From assembly GCA_913019905.1 (NCBI GenBank), contig CAJVZD010000047.1:1-38011 (forward strand): a stretch of 38,011 nt of DNA. Reading direction: 5' to 3'. Numbering within the stretch: the stretch's first letter is position 1; each line of letters begins with the position of its first letter. Made by a program: the position numbers and the translations under genes. The notes under the pieces are model-generated. The model saw only the letters and a list, made by a program, of their open reading frames with translations. It did no database searches and was not told the origin of the DNA. Positions 15,846-24,000 of the stretch are shown here, piece by piece. The DNA is from an uncultured Cellvibrionales bacterium. Lineage in GTDB: Bacteria; Pseudomonadota; Gammaproteobacteria; Pseudomonadales; Dasaniaceae.

Positions 15846-16310
15846 GTGTTAACGAAAATAAAACTATTTTTCTCACAGGAACTTGCTCTGAACGATTCCA
15901 GTAACACGGATGCTGGAGAGCAAGATAGTGCCCTACAATTAGCGGCGGCTGCCCTGCTGATAGAACTGAGTCGCGCCGATTACAAACAGGATAAAAGTGA
16001 ACAAATCTCAATTGAAAATGCGCTTCAAGATTGCTTTAAATTGGAACCGGCCCAACTCGAGCAACTCATTGCCTTAGCAGAAGAGGAGAATAAGGATGCC
16101 ACCTCACTCTATCAGTTCACCAGTTTAATCAAAGACAACTATTCATCTGATCAACGCTTTAAATTAGTTAAAATGCTGTGGGAAGTAGCTGTTGCAGATG
16201 GTGAAATCAGCAAATATGAAGATCATCTAATTAGGAAGGTAGCCGATTTAATTTACTTATCACACAGCCAATTTATCAAGGCAAAACTAGACGTTATAGG
16301 ACGGGGTTAA
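15846..16310 (+). CDS. TerB-like (tellurite-resistance fold) protein, 154 aa
   Basis: This is an all-helical protein resembling the TerB/DjlA N-terminal fold. The paired segments LQLAAAALLIELSRADYKQD (about 30-49) and LVKMLWEVAVADGEISKYED (about 113-132) each end in an acidic turn like those that bind metal in TerB. No signal peptide is present. It starts with GTG, preceded by AGGA at 7 nt. It is 40 bp downstream of tal. TerB-like single-domain proteins are common in proteobacteria and most have no proven role; despite the name, tellurite resistance should not be assumed. Confidence 0.65.
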   Translation: MLTKIKLFFSQELALNDSSNTDAGEQDSALQLAAAALLIELSRADYKQDKSEQISIENALQDCFKLEPAQLEQLIALAEEENKDATSLYQFTSLIKDNYSSDQRFKLVKMLWEVAVADGEISKYEDHLIRKVADLIYLSHSQFIKAKLDVIGRG

Positions 16311-16360
16311 AACTAGAGTATGTTGACATGAAAATATAGAATAAAAATCCTGAACACTCT

Positions 16361-16855
16361 CTAGGTAACGGCTTCCAGAGTCGCAACCAAATCAGAAAAT
16401 TCATTTCTATTTTTTTCGTTCATATCCATCAAAACACGATGCGCTTCGATAATTTTCGCCCGCACACATTCCTCATCAGCACAAACAACAGGTAATTCGC
16501 CGAGCTTGTTAGCGGTATGAATAGTGACAGTATTACTCGTGTGAATGGCAAATACTCGGCCAAATCCCATACTGTTCAACAGGCGAGTAATATTCGGATT
16601 GGGAGAAATAATCATCGGAACCAGTTGATAAAGCTCTTTTGACTGGTTTGCCAGTTTTGCCAACAAACCTAAAGAGGTACTATCGATCCCCTCAGCTTCG
16701 GACAGATCGATAACAACGCCGACAAAACCTGGCGTCGCGAACATCCGGATAAAAAATTCATCTATAGTGGTACAAAGCGTTAATCGTACATCGCCGACCA
16801 GCTTAATCACGAAAGTACCTTCATGCTGTGCTACAAGTATTCGACCGGATTGCAT
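16361..16855 (-). CDS. STAS-domain anti-sigma-factor antagonist (RssC-like), 164 aa
   Basis: Residues 5-105 form a STAS domain: ILVAQHEGTFVIKLVGDVRL, then VVIDLSEAEGIDSTSLGLLAKLA. The phosphoacceptor region is IDSTSLG, with Ser59 or Thr60 as candidates. About 55 extra residues form a helical C-terminus. Such proteins work by partner switching: the phospho form is inactive and a PP2C phosphatase reactivates it. The upstream gene encodes exactly such a phosphatase fused to a receiver, so the pair likely acts together. ATG 16855 is preferred to TTG 16858. Resemblance to Pseudomonas RssC is from memory of family and gene order. Confidence 0.8.
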   Translation of the reverse strand: MQSGRILVAQHEGTFVIKLVGDVRLTLCTTIDEFFIRMFATPGFVGVVIDLSEAEGIDSTSLGLLAKLANQSKELYQLVPMIISPNPNITRLLNSMGFGRVFAIHTSNTVTIHTANKLGELPVVCADEECVRAKIIEAHRVLMDMNEKNRNEFSDLVATLEAVT

Positions 16856-17030
16856 CAATCCACACCTTTTTCATACTATCTACAATTAATGAACAAATTT
16901 CCCTAGCTATAGCCTAAACCTAGAGCTCAAATTCCTTGAACCTTTTGGCGGCTAACAAAGTAATACAAATACGATCATCGTTAAAGTGAATATTTTGCAA
17001 TAAAAAAACGACCACAGACTTCAACAATCA

Positions 17031-18212
17031 TCAGGTATTTCTACTAATCATTAAAATGGCTATATCGTCCGGCGCATCGACCAATTTTTGAAGACCTAAA
17101 GCTTTAGTCACTTCGTCTACCGATGAATAACCAGGTGATAGCTGTTTCAATAAAAACGCCTCTTGTGCCAAAACCCCCTCTGCTGGCAACACCTCCAATA
17201 TACCGTCCGTAAATAGCATCAGTACGAAACTTTCGGGCAGCGAGCAAGCTTCCTCTCCATATTCCGCTGCGGAAAACAAACCAACAGGCATACCTTGAGT
17301 TTCCAAATACTGGCTTTTTCCATTTGCAACCAAGATAGGCAGCGGCAGGTGACCTGCCACACTATATTTGAGGGTATTTTCTTTTAGATCGATAACGCCT
17401 ACACATAGCGTTGCGTGTTTACCAATTTCGGTATCCAGTAGCTCCCTATTAGCGACTTGTAACATTTTTGACGGCGACAGGATGGTACCATCGGATAGAT
17501 GATGAAAATCGCTTCGTTTTCGAGCAAATAGATTTTTCAACAATACGGTAACAAAAGCCGAAGACGCACCGTGCCCGGAAACATCGGCGATAAAAAATGT
17601 CACGTGGTCATCACCGACCTTAAAATAATCGACAAAATCGCCACTCAGGTAAAGCGAGGGAACCACTTGGTGGTTAAACTCATAACTTCCAAATTCTTTA
17701 GGCGTATCGGGTAACATCTTAAACTGGACATGGCGCCCTGCCTGCTGGTCTTGCTCTAATAGCAGCAAACTCTCCTTCAAACCAAGATTCACTTCTTCGA
17801 GCTGCTTTCGGTAAGTTTTATTCTGCCTCAGCAGCCTGCCCTGTTCCAAACATTTGGAAACGGCATGTTCCAAAACTTCCATATCATTGACAGGCTTCAT
17901 TAAGTAATCGCTAGCACCGTAGCGCAGGGCTTCAACGACATCATTCATAACGCCGTCAGCTGAAATAACGATGATAGGAGTATCTGAAGGGTGGGAACTC
18001 AGTTCCTGCAGAAGCGCTAAACCATCAACGTCTGGAATTTTAAGGTCTAGAAGCACGACATCCGGGCTATGTTTATCAATACTGACAGCACCGGGCTCAG
18101 TGGCCGCGATAGCAATTACGAAGTATCCGGCGTTGGAAAGATAAGCGGAAATGTTTTCTCGACTACTGTCCTGATGATCAATTACAAGTAAACGTTGAAC
18201 GCCTGAAGACAT
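17031..18212 (-). CDS. Response regulator with PP2C/SpoIIE phosphatase domain (RssB-like), 393 aa
   Basis: The receiver domain (about 7-120) has phospho-acceptor Asp56 (VVLLDLKIP) and the conserved lysine in DYLMKPVN. A linker coiled coil (about 125-165) leads to a PP2C-type phosphatase domain (about 190-390) with the metal aspartates in SGDFVDYF, IADVSGHG, LFTDGI and APDDIAIL. It should dephosphorylate a STAS protein when its receiver is activated, and the STAS gene lies 175 bp downstream on the same strand. No sensor kinase and no anti-sigma kinase are in the window. The name RssB here refers to the Pseudomonas type, not to the E. coli RpoS adaptor without phosphatase activity. Confidence 0.85.
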   Translation of the reverse strand: MSSGVQRLLVIDHQDSSRENISAYLSNAGYFVIAIAATEPGAVSIDKHSPDVVLLDLKIPDVDGLALLQELSSHPSDTPIIVISADGVMNDVVEALRYGASDYLMKPVNDMEVLEHAVSKCLEQGRLLRQNKTYRKQLEEVNLGLKESLLLLEQDQQAGRHVQFKMLPDTPKEFGSYEFNHQVVPSLYLSGDFVDYFKVGDDHVTFFIADVSGHGASSAFVTVLLKNLFARKRSDFHHLSDGTILSPSKMLQVANRELLDTEIGKHATLCVGVIDLKENTLKYSVAGHLPLPILVANGKSQYLETQGMPVGLFSAAEYGEEACSLPESFVLMLFTDGILEVLPAEGVLAQEAFLLKQLSPGYSSVDEVTKALGLQKLVDAPDDIAILMISRNT

Positions 18213-18385
18213 GATTAACCCTGATAAAAAGTGCGCGTGTGCCTTAAACAGTTGAATGATGGCTATATATCGCGCGCAACATTACTCCGATAATGGAAGT
18301 ACTGCAAGTGAGAATATTAGCCGATTAAATATGTGGACCGGTTCATGATATCAACCAGAACTAAAATTAATTTTTACAACATAGT

Positions 18386-18414
18386 TTGACTGTAGAAAGC
18401 TACCATACTATAAA
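18386..18414 (+). promoter_or_regulatory. Promoter of the PilZ gene
   Basis: TTGACT (18386-18391) and TATAAA (18409-18414) are spaced by exactly 17 bp. The gene starts 81 bp downstream. The rest of the 283-bp divergent gap to the REC-PP2C gene shows no other strong signal. Confidence 0.6.
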
Positions 18415-18495
18415 GGGCATAGACCAATTATTAATAGACCTTCTTTTCAGTATATTCAATAAGAAGACAGACCTAAAAAAGGTGGGAATCTAGCT

Positions 18496-18810
18496 ATGTT
18501 GATAGAAAAAAACTTTGCTGAGAAGCGTGATTTCATCCGAATGCAAATCAATTCACCCGCTATCCTCAATCACGACGGGGTCGAGTATAAAGGCATTTGC
18601 AGAGATCTTAGCAGTACCGGAATGCTAATAGAAATTAATCACAACTTTGAAGTGGGCATTGAATTAAAGGTTTCGTTTGCACCTCGAAGCGAGGCTCAGC
18701 CGGCTTTTAACGCGGTTGCCGAAGTATTACGTTCGGATATCAATAGCGAGGAATCAACCGAAGAAATAAAATCCTACATTCTCGCCCTATCAATAAAGCA
18801 AATAATCTGA
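18496..18810 (+). CDS. PilZ-domain protein (probable c-di-GMP effector), 104 aa
   Basis: This is a stand-alone PilZ domain. Both c-di-GMP motifs are intact: RxxxR as Arg11-DFI-Arg15, and DxSxxG as Asp37-Leu-Ser39-Ser-Thr-Gly42, followed by the beta-barrel strands GMLIEIN and ELKVSF. Binding of c-di-GMP is therefore likely; the downstream target is unknown. The gene is divergent from the REC-PP2C regulator and convergent with mlaA. In P. aeruginosa a small gene sits at the same position, as far as I recall. Confidence 0.85.
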   Translation: MLIEKNFAEKRDFIRMQINSPAILNHDGVEYKGICRDLSSTGMLIEINHNFEVGIELKVSFAPRSEAQPAFNAVAEVLRSDINSEESTEEIKSYILALSIKQII

Positions 18811-18825
18811 ATTCAATACGGGAGC

Positions 18826-18872
18826 TCGCTAGCTTTATTGAATCACAATAAGACCTTTGATCAGGCTAGCGA
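18826..18872. terminator. Nested inverted repeat after the PilZ gene
   Basis: The outer arms TCGCTAGC and GCTAGCGA (8 bp, perfect) enclose an inner hairpin TTATTG-AATCA-CAATAA. It begins 15 bp after the PilZ stop codon. No U-run follows, so it may be a bidirectional structure or a protein site rather than a classical terminator. Confidence 0.35.
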
Positions 18873-18905
18873 CTTGATGGATTACTTAAGGTGAACAAGT
18901 ACTTC

Positions 18906-18980
18906 AGATCTCGTAAGACCTCTAAAGGTTTCATAAAGGTCTCATAAAGGCCTCATAAAGAGCTCTATAAGGTCTCACAA
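18906..18980. repeat. Tandem array of seven degenerate 10-11-bp units
   Basis: Units of the form AGGTCTCATAA start at about 18906, 18916, 18926, 18937, 18948, 18959 and 18970. The first two are 10 bp, the rest 11 bp. The array ends 13 bp before the mlaA stop codon, in a convergent gap. The period is close to one DNA turn. Several copies hold palindromic hexamers (AGATCT, AGGCCT, GAGCTC). Confidence 0.65.
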
Positions 18981-18993
18981 AAACTTTTTTGAT

Positions 18994-19836
18994 TCACTCG
19001 TCTTCGTCATCCCACTCTTCAAATTCTTCGTCGCCAAAATCGTCTTCAATAACAAACCCGTCAAGCGCTAAAAACTCCCGATGCTGTACGTATGCGTCAC
19101 GAATAAACGTATACCTGTCACCGCTAATTAAGTCTTCCGCTCCGAACAAACCCGCTCTCTTATCGACAATACTGCCTGCCCAAAGTTGATTACGTGTAGG
19201 GATGTGCTCAATGTGACCGATGCCGCCCGTCTGGACATCCCCAAAGGCCCCAAAACCACTGCGAACAGTGTAGGGACCAAAAAATGGTGCCATCACATAG
19301 GGTCCAGCTGGCATGCCCCAGTAACCCAAAGTCTGACCAAAATCTTCTTCATGTTTTTCAAGGCCAATACCACTTGCCACATCGAAGATTCCCACTATCC
19401 CCAAAGTGCTGTTAATTACAAAACGACCGGTATCAGACAGGGCCTGAGAAAATTTACCCTGTAAAAGATCGTTAATAACCGTGGTAACTTCGAGAACATT
19501 CGACAGCATATTGCCAAATCCCTGCTGGACAATACTCGGGGTGAAATTCTGATAACCTTTAGCAACAGGAACAAGCAAATGTTGGTCGGCAACATCATTG
19601 AAGGACAATATTTTACGATTAATTGACTCAATCGGATCGGGTTCTTTAATTTTTGTTATGGTTTTTTGTAAAGTTTCTTCCAAAGGAATATAACGTTCAG
19701 CGAATTTCCGCCAGGTTTTCCAAAAAGTATTATCGGCGCCCATTGCTTCGTCGCTATTTTTAGCCAACGCGGACGATGGCGCAATGGAAACCACAATCAA
19801 CAATGCGGCGAATAATTTTAATCCCCGTATATCCAT
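18994..19836 (-). CDS. mlaA: MlaA/VacJ-family outer-membrane lipid-asymmetry protein, 280 aa
   Basis: MlaA removes mislocalised phospholipids from the outer leaflet of the outer membrane and hands them to MlaC. The family core is plain: DPIESINRKILSFNDVADQH, then PSIVQQGFGNMLSNVLE, FVINSTLGIVGIFDVA and EEDFGQTLGYWGMPAGPYV. The N-terminus has a signal peptide with probable cleavage after ALA (residue 25) and no cysteine lipobox, unlike E. coli MlaA, which is a lipoprotein. The last 16 residues are almost all acidic. AGGAA lies 8 nt before the ATG. Neither mlaBCDEF nor another Mla gene is in the window. Confidence 0.9.
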   Translation of the reverse strand: MDIRGLKLFAALLIVVSIAPSSALAKNSDEAMGADNTFWKTWRKFAERYIPLEETLQKTITKIKEPDPIESINRKILSFNDVADQHLLVPVAKGYQNFTPSIVQQGFGNMLSNVLEVTTVINDLLQGKFSQALSDTGRFVINSTLGIVGIFDVASGIGLEKHEEDFGQTLGYWGMPAGPYVMAPFFGPYTVRSGFGAFGDVQTGGIGHIEHIPTRNQLWAGSIVDKRAGLFGAEDLISGDRYTFIRDAYVQHREFLALDGFVIEDDFGDEEFEEWDDEDE

Positions 19837-19994
19837 GGAGAATGTTCCTGTCGTTATAGATTAAGAACTGCGGTTATTGTGAATTAAGGCTCGGTATAGG
19901 TAACCGCCGGAAACCCCTTAGCAAATCGGGCCACAATAATCGAAAATCAAAAAAAATTCCAGAGCATATTTTCCGTACAGGCTTTTCTTTCCAG

Positions 19995-20060
19995 TTTCAA
20001 AACAGTTAAAGCACGTTTTCAAAGCGACTAAAGCGCAGTTTCAATGCTATTGAGCCGATA
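19995..20060. repeat. Three imperfect 22-bp tandem repeats upstream of mlaA
   Basis: Units start at 19995, 20017 and 20039, each beginning TTTCAA. The first two share TTTCAAA--(G/A)-TAAAGC and the third has drifted. The period is two helical turns. They lie 160-225 bp upstream of mlaA and 50 bp after the stop of the hydrolase-like gene. The rest of 19837-20108 holds no gene. Confidence 0.55.
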
Positions 20061-20108
20061 GAGCACTCTAACTTCTACAGGCAACAAGCAATTTCTCTTA
20101 GATAGGAA

Positions 20109-21017
20109 TTAGCGGCTTTTTAACCAACTCAAAAGTATTGGAAAATGATCGCCGTCTGCGTCTTTGTGACTAACCATTTCGAGGTGACTATAATCTCTCA
20201 TATTTCCATCTCGACGACTTAACACCATCATCCGGGCGTCATGCGCACCTAATTCCTTCATAAACATTCGTACATTTTCTGGATGCCCACAGAGACTATC
20301 GGCGGTGGAAGCGAAGTAAAAGCTGGGAGGCCATTGTCGCTGTTCCGCAGCAGCAGAGTAAGAAAACCCGTCGTTTGCATCGAACCATTCAGCACTATTT
20401 GTCCACTGAACATAATCCCGATAACTTCCGGCAGACTCATTACAGCTTCCCATAAGAAATGTTTTTGCCGGGAGGTAGCCATTAATTGCAATGAGCACCG
20501 ATGACAAAGAACGTTGAAGAGAGTCAAGCAGGCTTTTTACTATGACGTCTAATCTCTGCCTATAACGCCTGACTCCAAAATGAGCCATCTTCGCAACAGG
20601 CGCTAATGTGTTCCCATAGCGAGCATAATAGCTACACAGTAGAACCCCACCCAGCCCGTGACCTATCCAGATCTGTGGAACCGGGCCCCGTTTTTTGACA
20701 ATCTTTTTCACAATGGCGGGTATGTCTTCATTAACCATGTGATGAACGCCAAAATCAGTATGACCATTTACCGACGGCCAACTTTTCCCTTTACCGCGAA
20801 GGTCTGCGACAAAAACATCATATCCTTGCTGCGCTAAATAGCAGGCTAAACCGGTGCCATCGGTCGCATAAAAACAAGTACTGTCTTGCATAAATGTATG
20901 CAGCAGGAAAACCGGCGCCCCAAGATTGTCCTTATCTCGGTAAAACCGCCTCATATGTATCTGATCCGTAGAGGGTAGCGGGATCATAATCGACTCGTAT
21001 TTAAGCGTTCGGGGCAT
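20109..21017 (-). CDS. Alpha/beta-hydrolase-fold protein lacking the nucleophile serine, 302 aa
   Basis: The fold is recognisable: oxyanion strand PVFLLHTFMQD, YDVFVADLRGKGKS, and the nucleophile elbow IWIGHGLGGVLL at about 117-127. The residue at the nucleophile position (121) is glycine, not serine, while the acid (about ASTADSL) and the C-terminal histidine (DGDHFP) remain. The glycine codon is GGG, two base changes from any serine codon, so a single sequencing error does not explain it. The protein may be non-catalytic, or use a different mechanism. It lies 82 bp downstream of hrpA on the same strand. The start at 21017 has a weak ribosome-binding site; Met11 is an alternative. Confidence 0.75.
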   Translation of the reverse strand: MPRTLKYESIMIPLPSTDQIHMRRFYRDKDNLGAPVFLLHTFMQDSTCFYATDGTGLACYLAQQGYDVFVADLRGKGKSWPSVNGHTDFGVHHMVNEDIPAIVKKIVKKRGPVPQIWIGHGLGGVLLCSYYARYGNTLAPVAKMAHFGVRRYRQRLDVIVKSLLDSLQRSLSSVLIAINGYLPAKTFLMGSCNESAGSYRDYVQWTNSAEWFDANDGFSYSAAAEQRQWPPSFYFASTADSLCGHPENVRMFMKELGAHDARMMVLSRRDGNMRDYSHLEMVSHKDADGDHFPILLSWLKSR

Positions 21018-21099
21018 AAGGTTTATACTACAATTTTTCTATTTTGATTTGATGTTAAACGAATCTTGTGAGAGGTGTGCAATTTCTATTCGAGAGTCA

Positions 21100-24000
21100 T
21101 TAGCTCGCTACTGACGACAGAGACTTTTTTACCACCTTCCATTGTTCGCGTAAACGCTTCTCCGACACAGGTTGGCGAGTACCCAACTTCTGAGCAAATA
21201 GCGAAACTCTATACTCCTCTAACAACCAGCGAAATTCCGTCAATAACTGAGCGTTTTTACCCACCGCGTCAACGTTCCATGCCTTAAATAGTGGCTCGGA
21301 CAAAGCGCTCAGCCCTGTAGACAATTGTTTGTCGCGCTGAAAATGCCCTCGTAGCTTTTCTATTCGAAGACCAATTGCCTGCAAATATCGGGGATACTGC
21401 TGGAGCTGTTCGTAGGGCGTATTGGCGATAAAACCCGGGAAAAATAACATTGAGAGCTGTTGGTTAATATCGGCGACGGCAAATGCCCATGCCAACTCAT
21501 TGGCCTTCTTTAACAATTTTCGGGCTTTATGGTACTGGTCTGTAATTTCAGTTAACAATGCCGCCAGTTCAGTCGCCTCTTTCACCAGCTTGTTTTTGCC
21601 CGCCATTAACTGCTGCTGAAACTCAGCATCACTTCTGGTGATTGAAACCCCTTCAACAAAAACCCTGAAAAAAACAGCGTACAGTAGATCATCTAACCAT
21701 TTTTCACGTTGCTGCGTTGTACCATTTTGAGAAATCGCGGCTAGCTGTAAATTTATGGTATTTCCCCGCAATAGATCTTTCCGAAGCAGTTTAATTTGCT
21801 GAGGCAACTGCAACATATATAATCGCACCAAACCACGCTGGGTTTCGCGCTCGGCTTCCTCGGGATAATCCTTTAGTTCTATCGCGACGCTGTCCTTACA
21901 ATCGACGAGCGCAGGATAGCTGGTAATCGTTACGCCCGCTTGCTTAAATTGATGATTTACCGGTAACGCACCAAAGTCCCATTGTTTAATGTTTTCGGCT
22001 TTAAATCGTGTTTGTTTTTGTTGTTGCAGAGTATTGTTTACATGCCCTTTAAAATTATCGAGAATCTTCCGAAGATTTCTACCCTGGCCTAAAAGCTTGG
22101 CGTTTTCATCGACTATACGAAAATTTACACGATAAAAGTCATCTAACTGGTCCGGGCTCCACATGTCCAAATCAATAGATACACCCACCAGTGTTTTCAA
22201 TTGACGCGATAGCACTTCAAGTAATGGGACATCATCAGCTTTTACATTGGCTAGAATTTTATCGACGTACTCCGGCACCGGTACCATCTGCTTACGCAAC
22301 GATTTAGGTAGCATTTTGATCAAAGCGATACATTTATCGCGCAGTAGACCAGGCACTAACCATTCAAACCGGTGCTGAGGAACACGGTTTAACAGACCAA
22401 TCGGAATAGTCGCCGACAAGCCATCGGCAGCATGGCCGGGCTCAAAACGATAACTCAGTGAATAGTTGATATCACCGCAGTGCAGTACCGCTGGAAACTG
22501 AGCTTCACTAATATGATCAGCACTGTGCTGCATCAGACGTTCACGATTAATAAAAAGCAGCTTTGGCTGCTCTCGCTCGATATCCTTACGCCACTTATCA
22601 AAATGCTTGATCGTGGTAAGATCCTCAGTAATGCGCTCGTTATAAAACTCATAAAACTGTTGATCATCGGCCAGAATATCACGCCTTCGTGATTTAGCTT
22701 CTAGCGCTTCTAGATCTTTAACCACTTTTTGATTATGCAGGAAAAAGGGTGCACGGACAGACTGAGAATGTGAGGGCATATGGCCGTCGACCAACGCTCC
22801 TCGAATAAACAACTCGCGAGACAATACTCGGTCAATGGGGCCATAATGCACGCGCTTTCGATCACTAATAATCAAGCCATAAAGCGTTAAACGCTCGAAG
22901 GCCATGACTTGCCCACTTCGTTGGTACCAATGAGGTTCACTATAATGCTGCTTTATAAGATCATCATTAATACCCATAATCCATTCGGGTTGGATCATCG
23001 CTACATTTCGCGCATAAACCTGGGAAGTTTCAGCTATTTCAGCGGCCATGATCCACTTGGGAGAATGTTTAAATAAACTGGACCCAGGGAAAATCCTTAA
23101 TTTTCGATTTCGTGCGCCAAGATAAATACGGTCTTCTTCCAATTTGCCAATATGGCTTAGTAAACCCGCCAATAGTGCACGATGAATAGCTTCATACTGT
23201 TTTGGTTCGATAGCAGGAATAGCGTTTGGCAATTGGGTTTTGTTATCTGAGTTTGTTAATTTTAGATCAACAGGTTTAGATTTCGGAGTTTTAGAAGCAA
23301 TACTTTTAAAACCCAACTCTTTACACGTTAGCAACAGTTGCCGATGGATATCTCTCCATTCCCTCATTCGCAATACAGACAAAAATTCTCGTTTACACAA
23401 TTTCCGCAGCTGATTCTGGCTTAACTCCTGGCGTTGTTGCTCGTAATAGTTCCAGAGATTAACAATGCTCACAAAATCAGAATTTTTGTCCCAAAAACGC
23501 CGATGCTGTTCGTCGGAGGCTTGCTGTTTATCCGCTGGCCGTTCGCGAGGGTCTTGTATACTCAAGGCACTGACAATGATTAAAATTTCATTCAAACAGC
23601 CCTGTTGATTCGCGGCGATGATCATTCGCGCCAACCGCGGATCGACAGGAAAACGTGCCAGATTTTTTCCAATAGCCGTTAAATCTCGTTTTTTATCGAC
23701 AGCCCCCAACTCTTCCAGAAGTTTAAAACCGTCACTAATCATCCGGTGGTCTGGCGGGTCAACAAACGGGAAAAGTTCTACTGCGCCCATTCGCATACCC
23801 AACATTTGCAGTATGACCGACGCAAGATTTGTCCGTTTTATTTCCGGGTCGGTAAATTCCGGGCGATTATCAAAATCAGCCTCCTCATATAAGCGAACAC
23901 AAATGCCCTCGGCGACACGACCACAACGGCCTTTCCGTTGATTTGCACTCGCCTGTGAGATTGCCTCTATCGGAAGTCTCTGCACTTTAGTGCGGTAACT

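Noticed and set aside
15846..16310. Tellurite resistance as the function of the TerB-like gene
   Set aside because: No ter operon partners are present, and TerB-like folds occur in many unrelated settings.
18906..18980. Tandem array considered as a CRISPR
   Set aside because: Units are 10-11 bp with no unique spacers and no cas genes nearby.
20258..20527. Frames in and opposite the hydrolase-like gene at 20.3-20.5 kb, which might suggest a frameshifted gene
   Set aside because: The main frame is continuous with intact fold motifs from end to end; the others are shadows.
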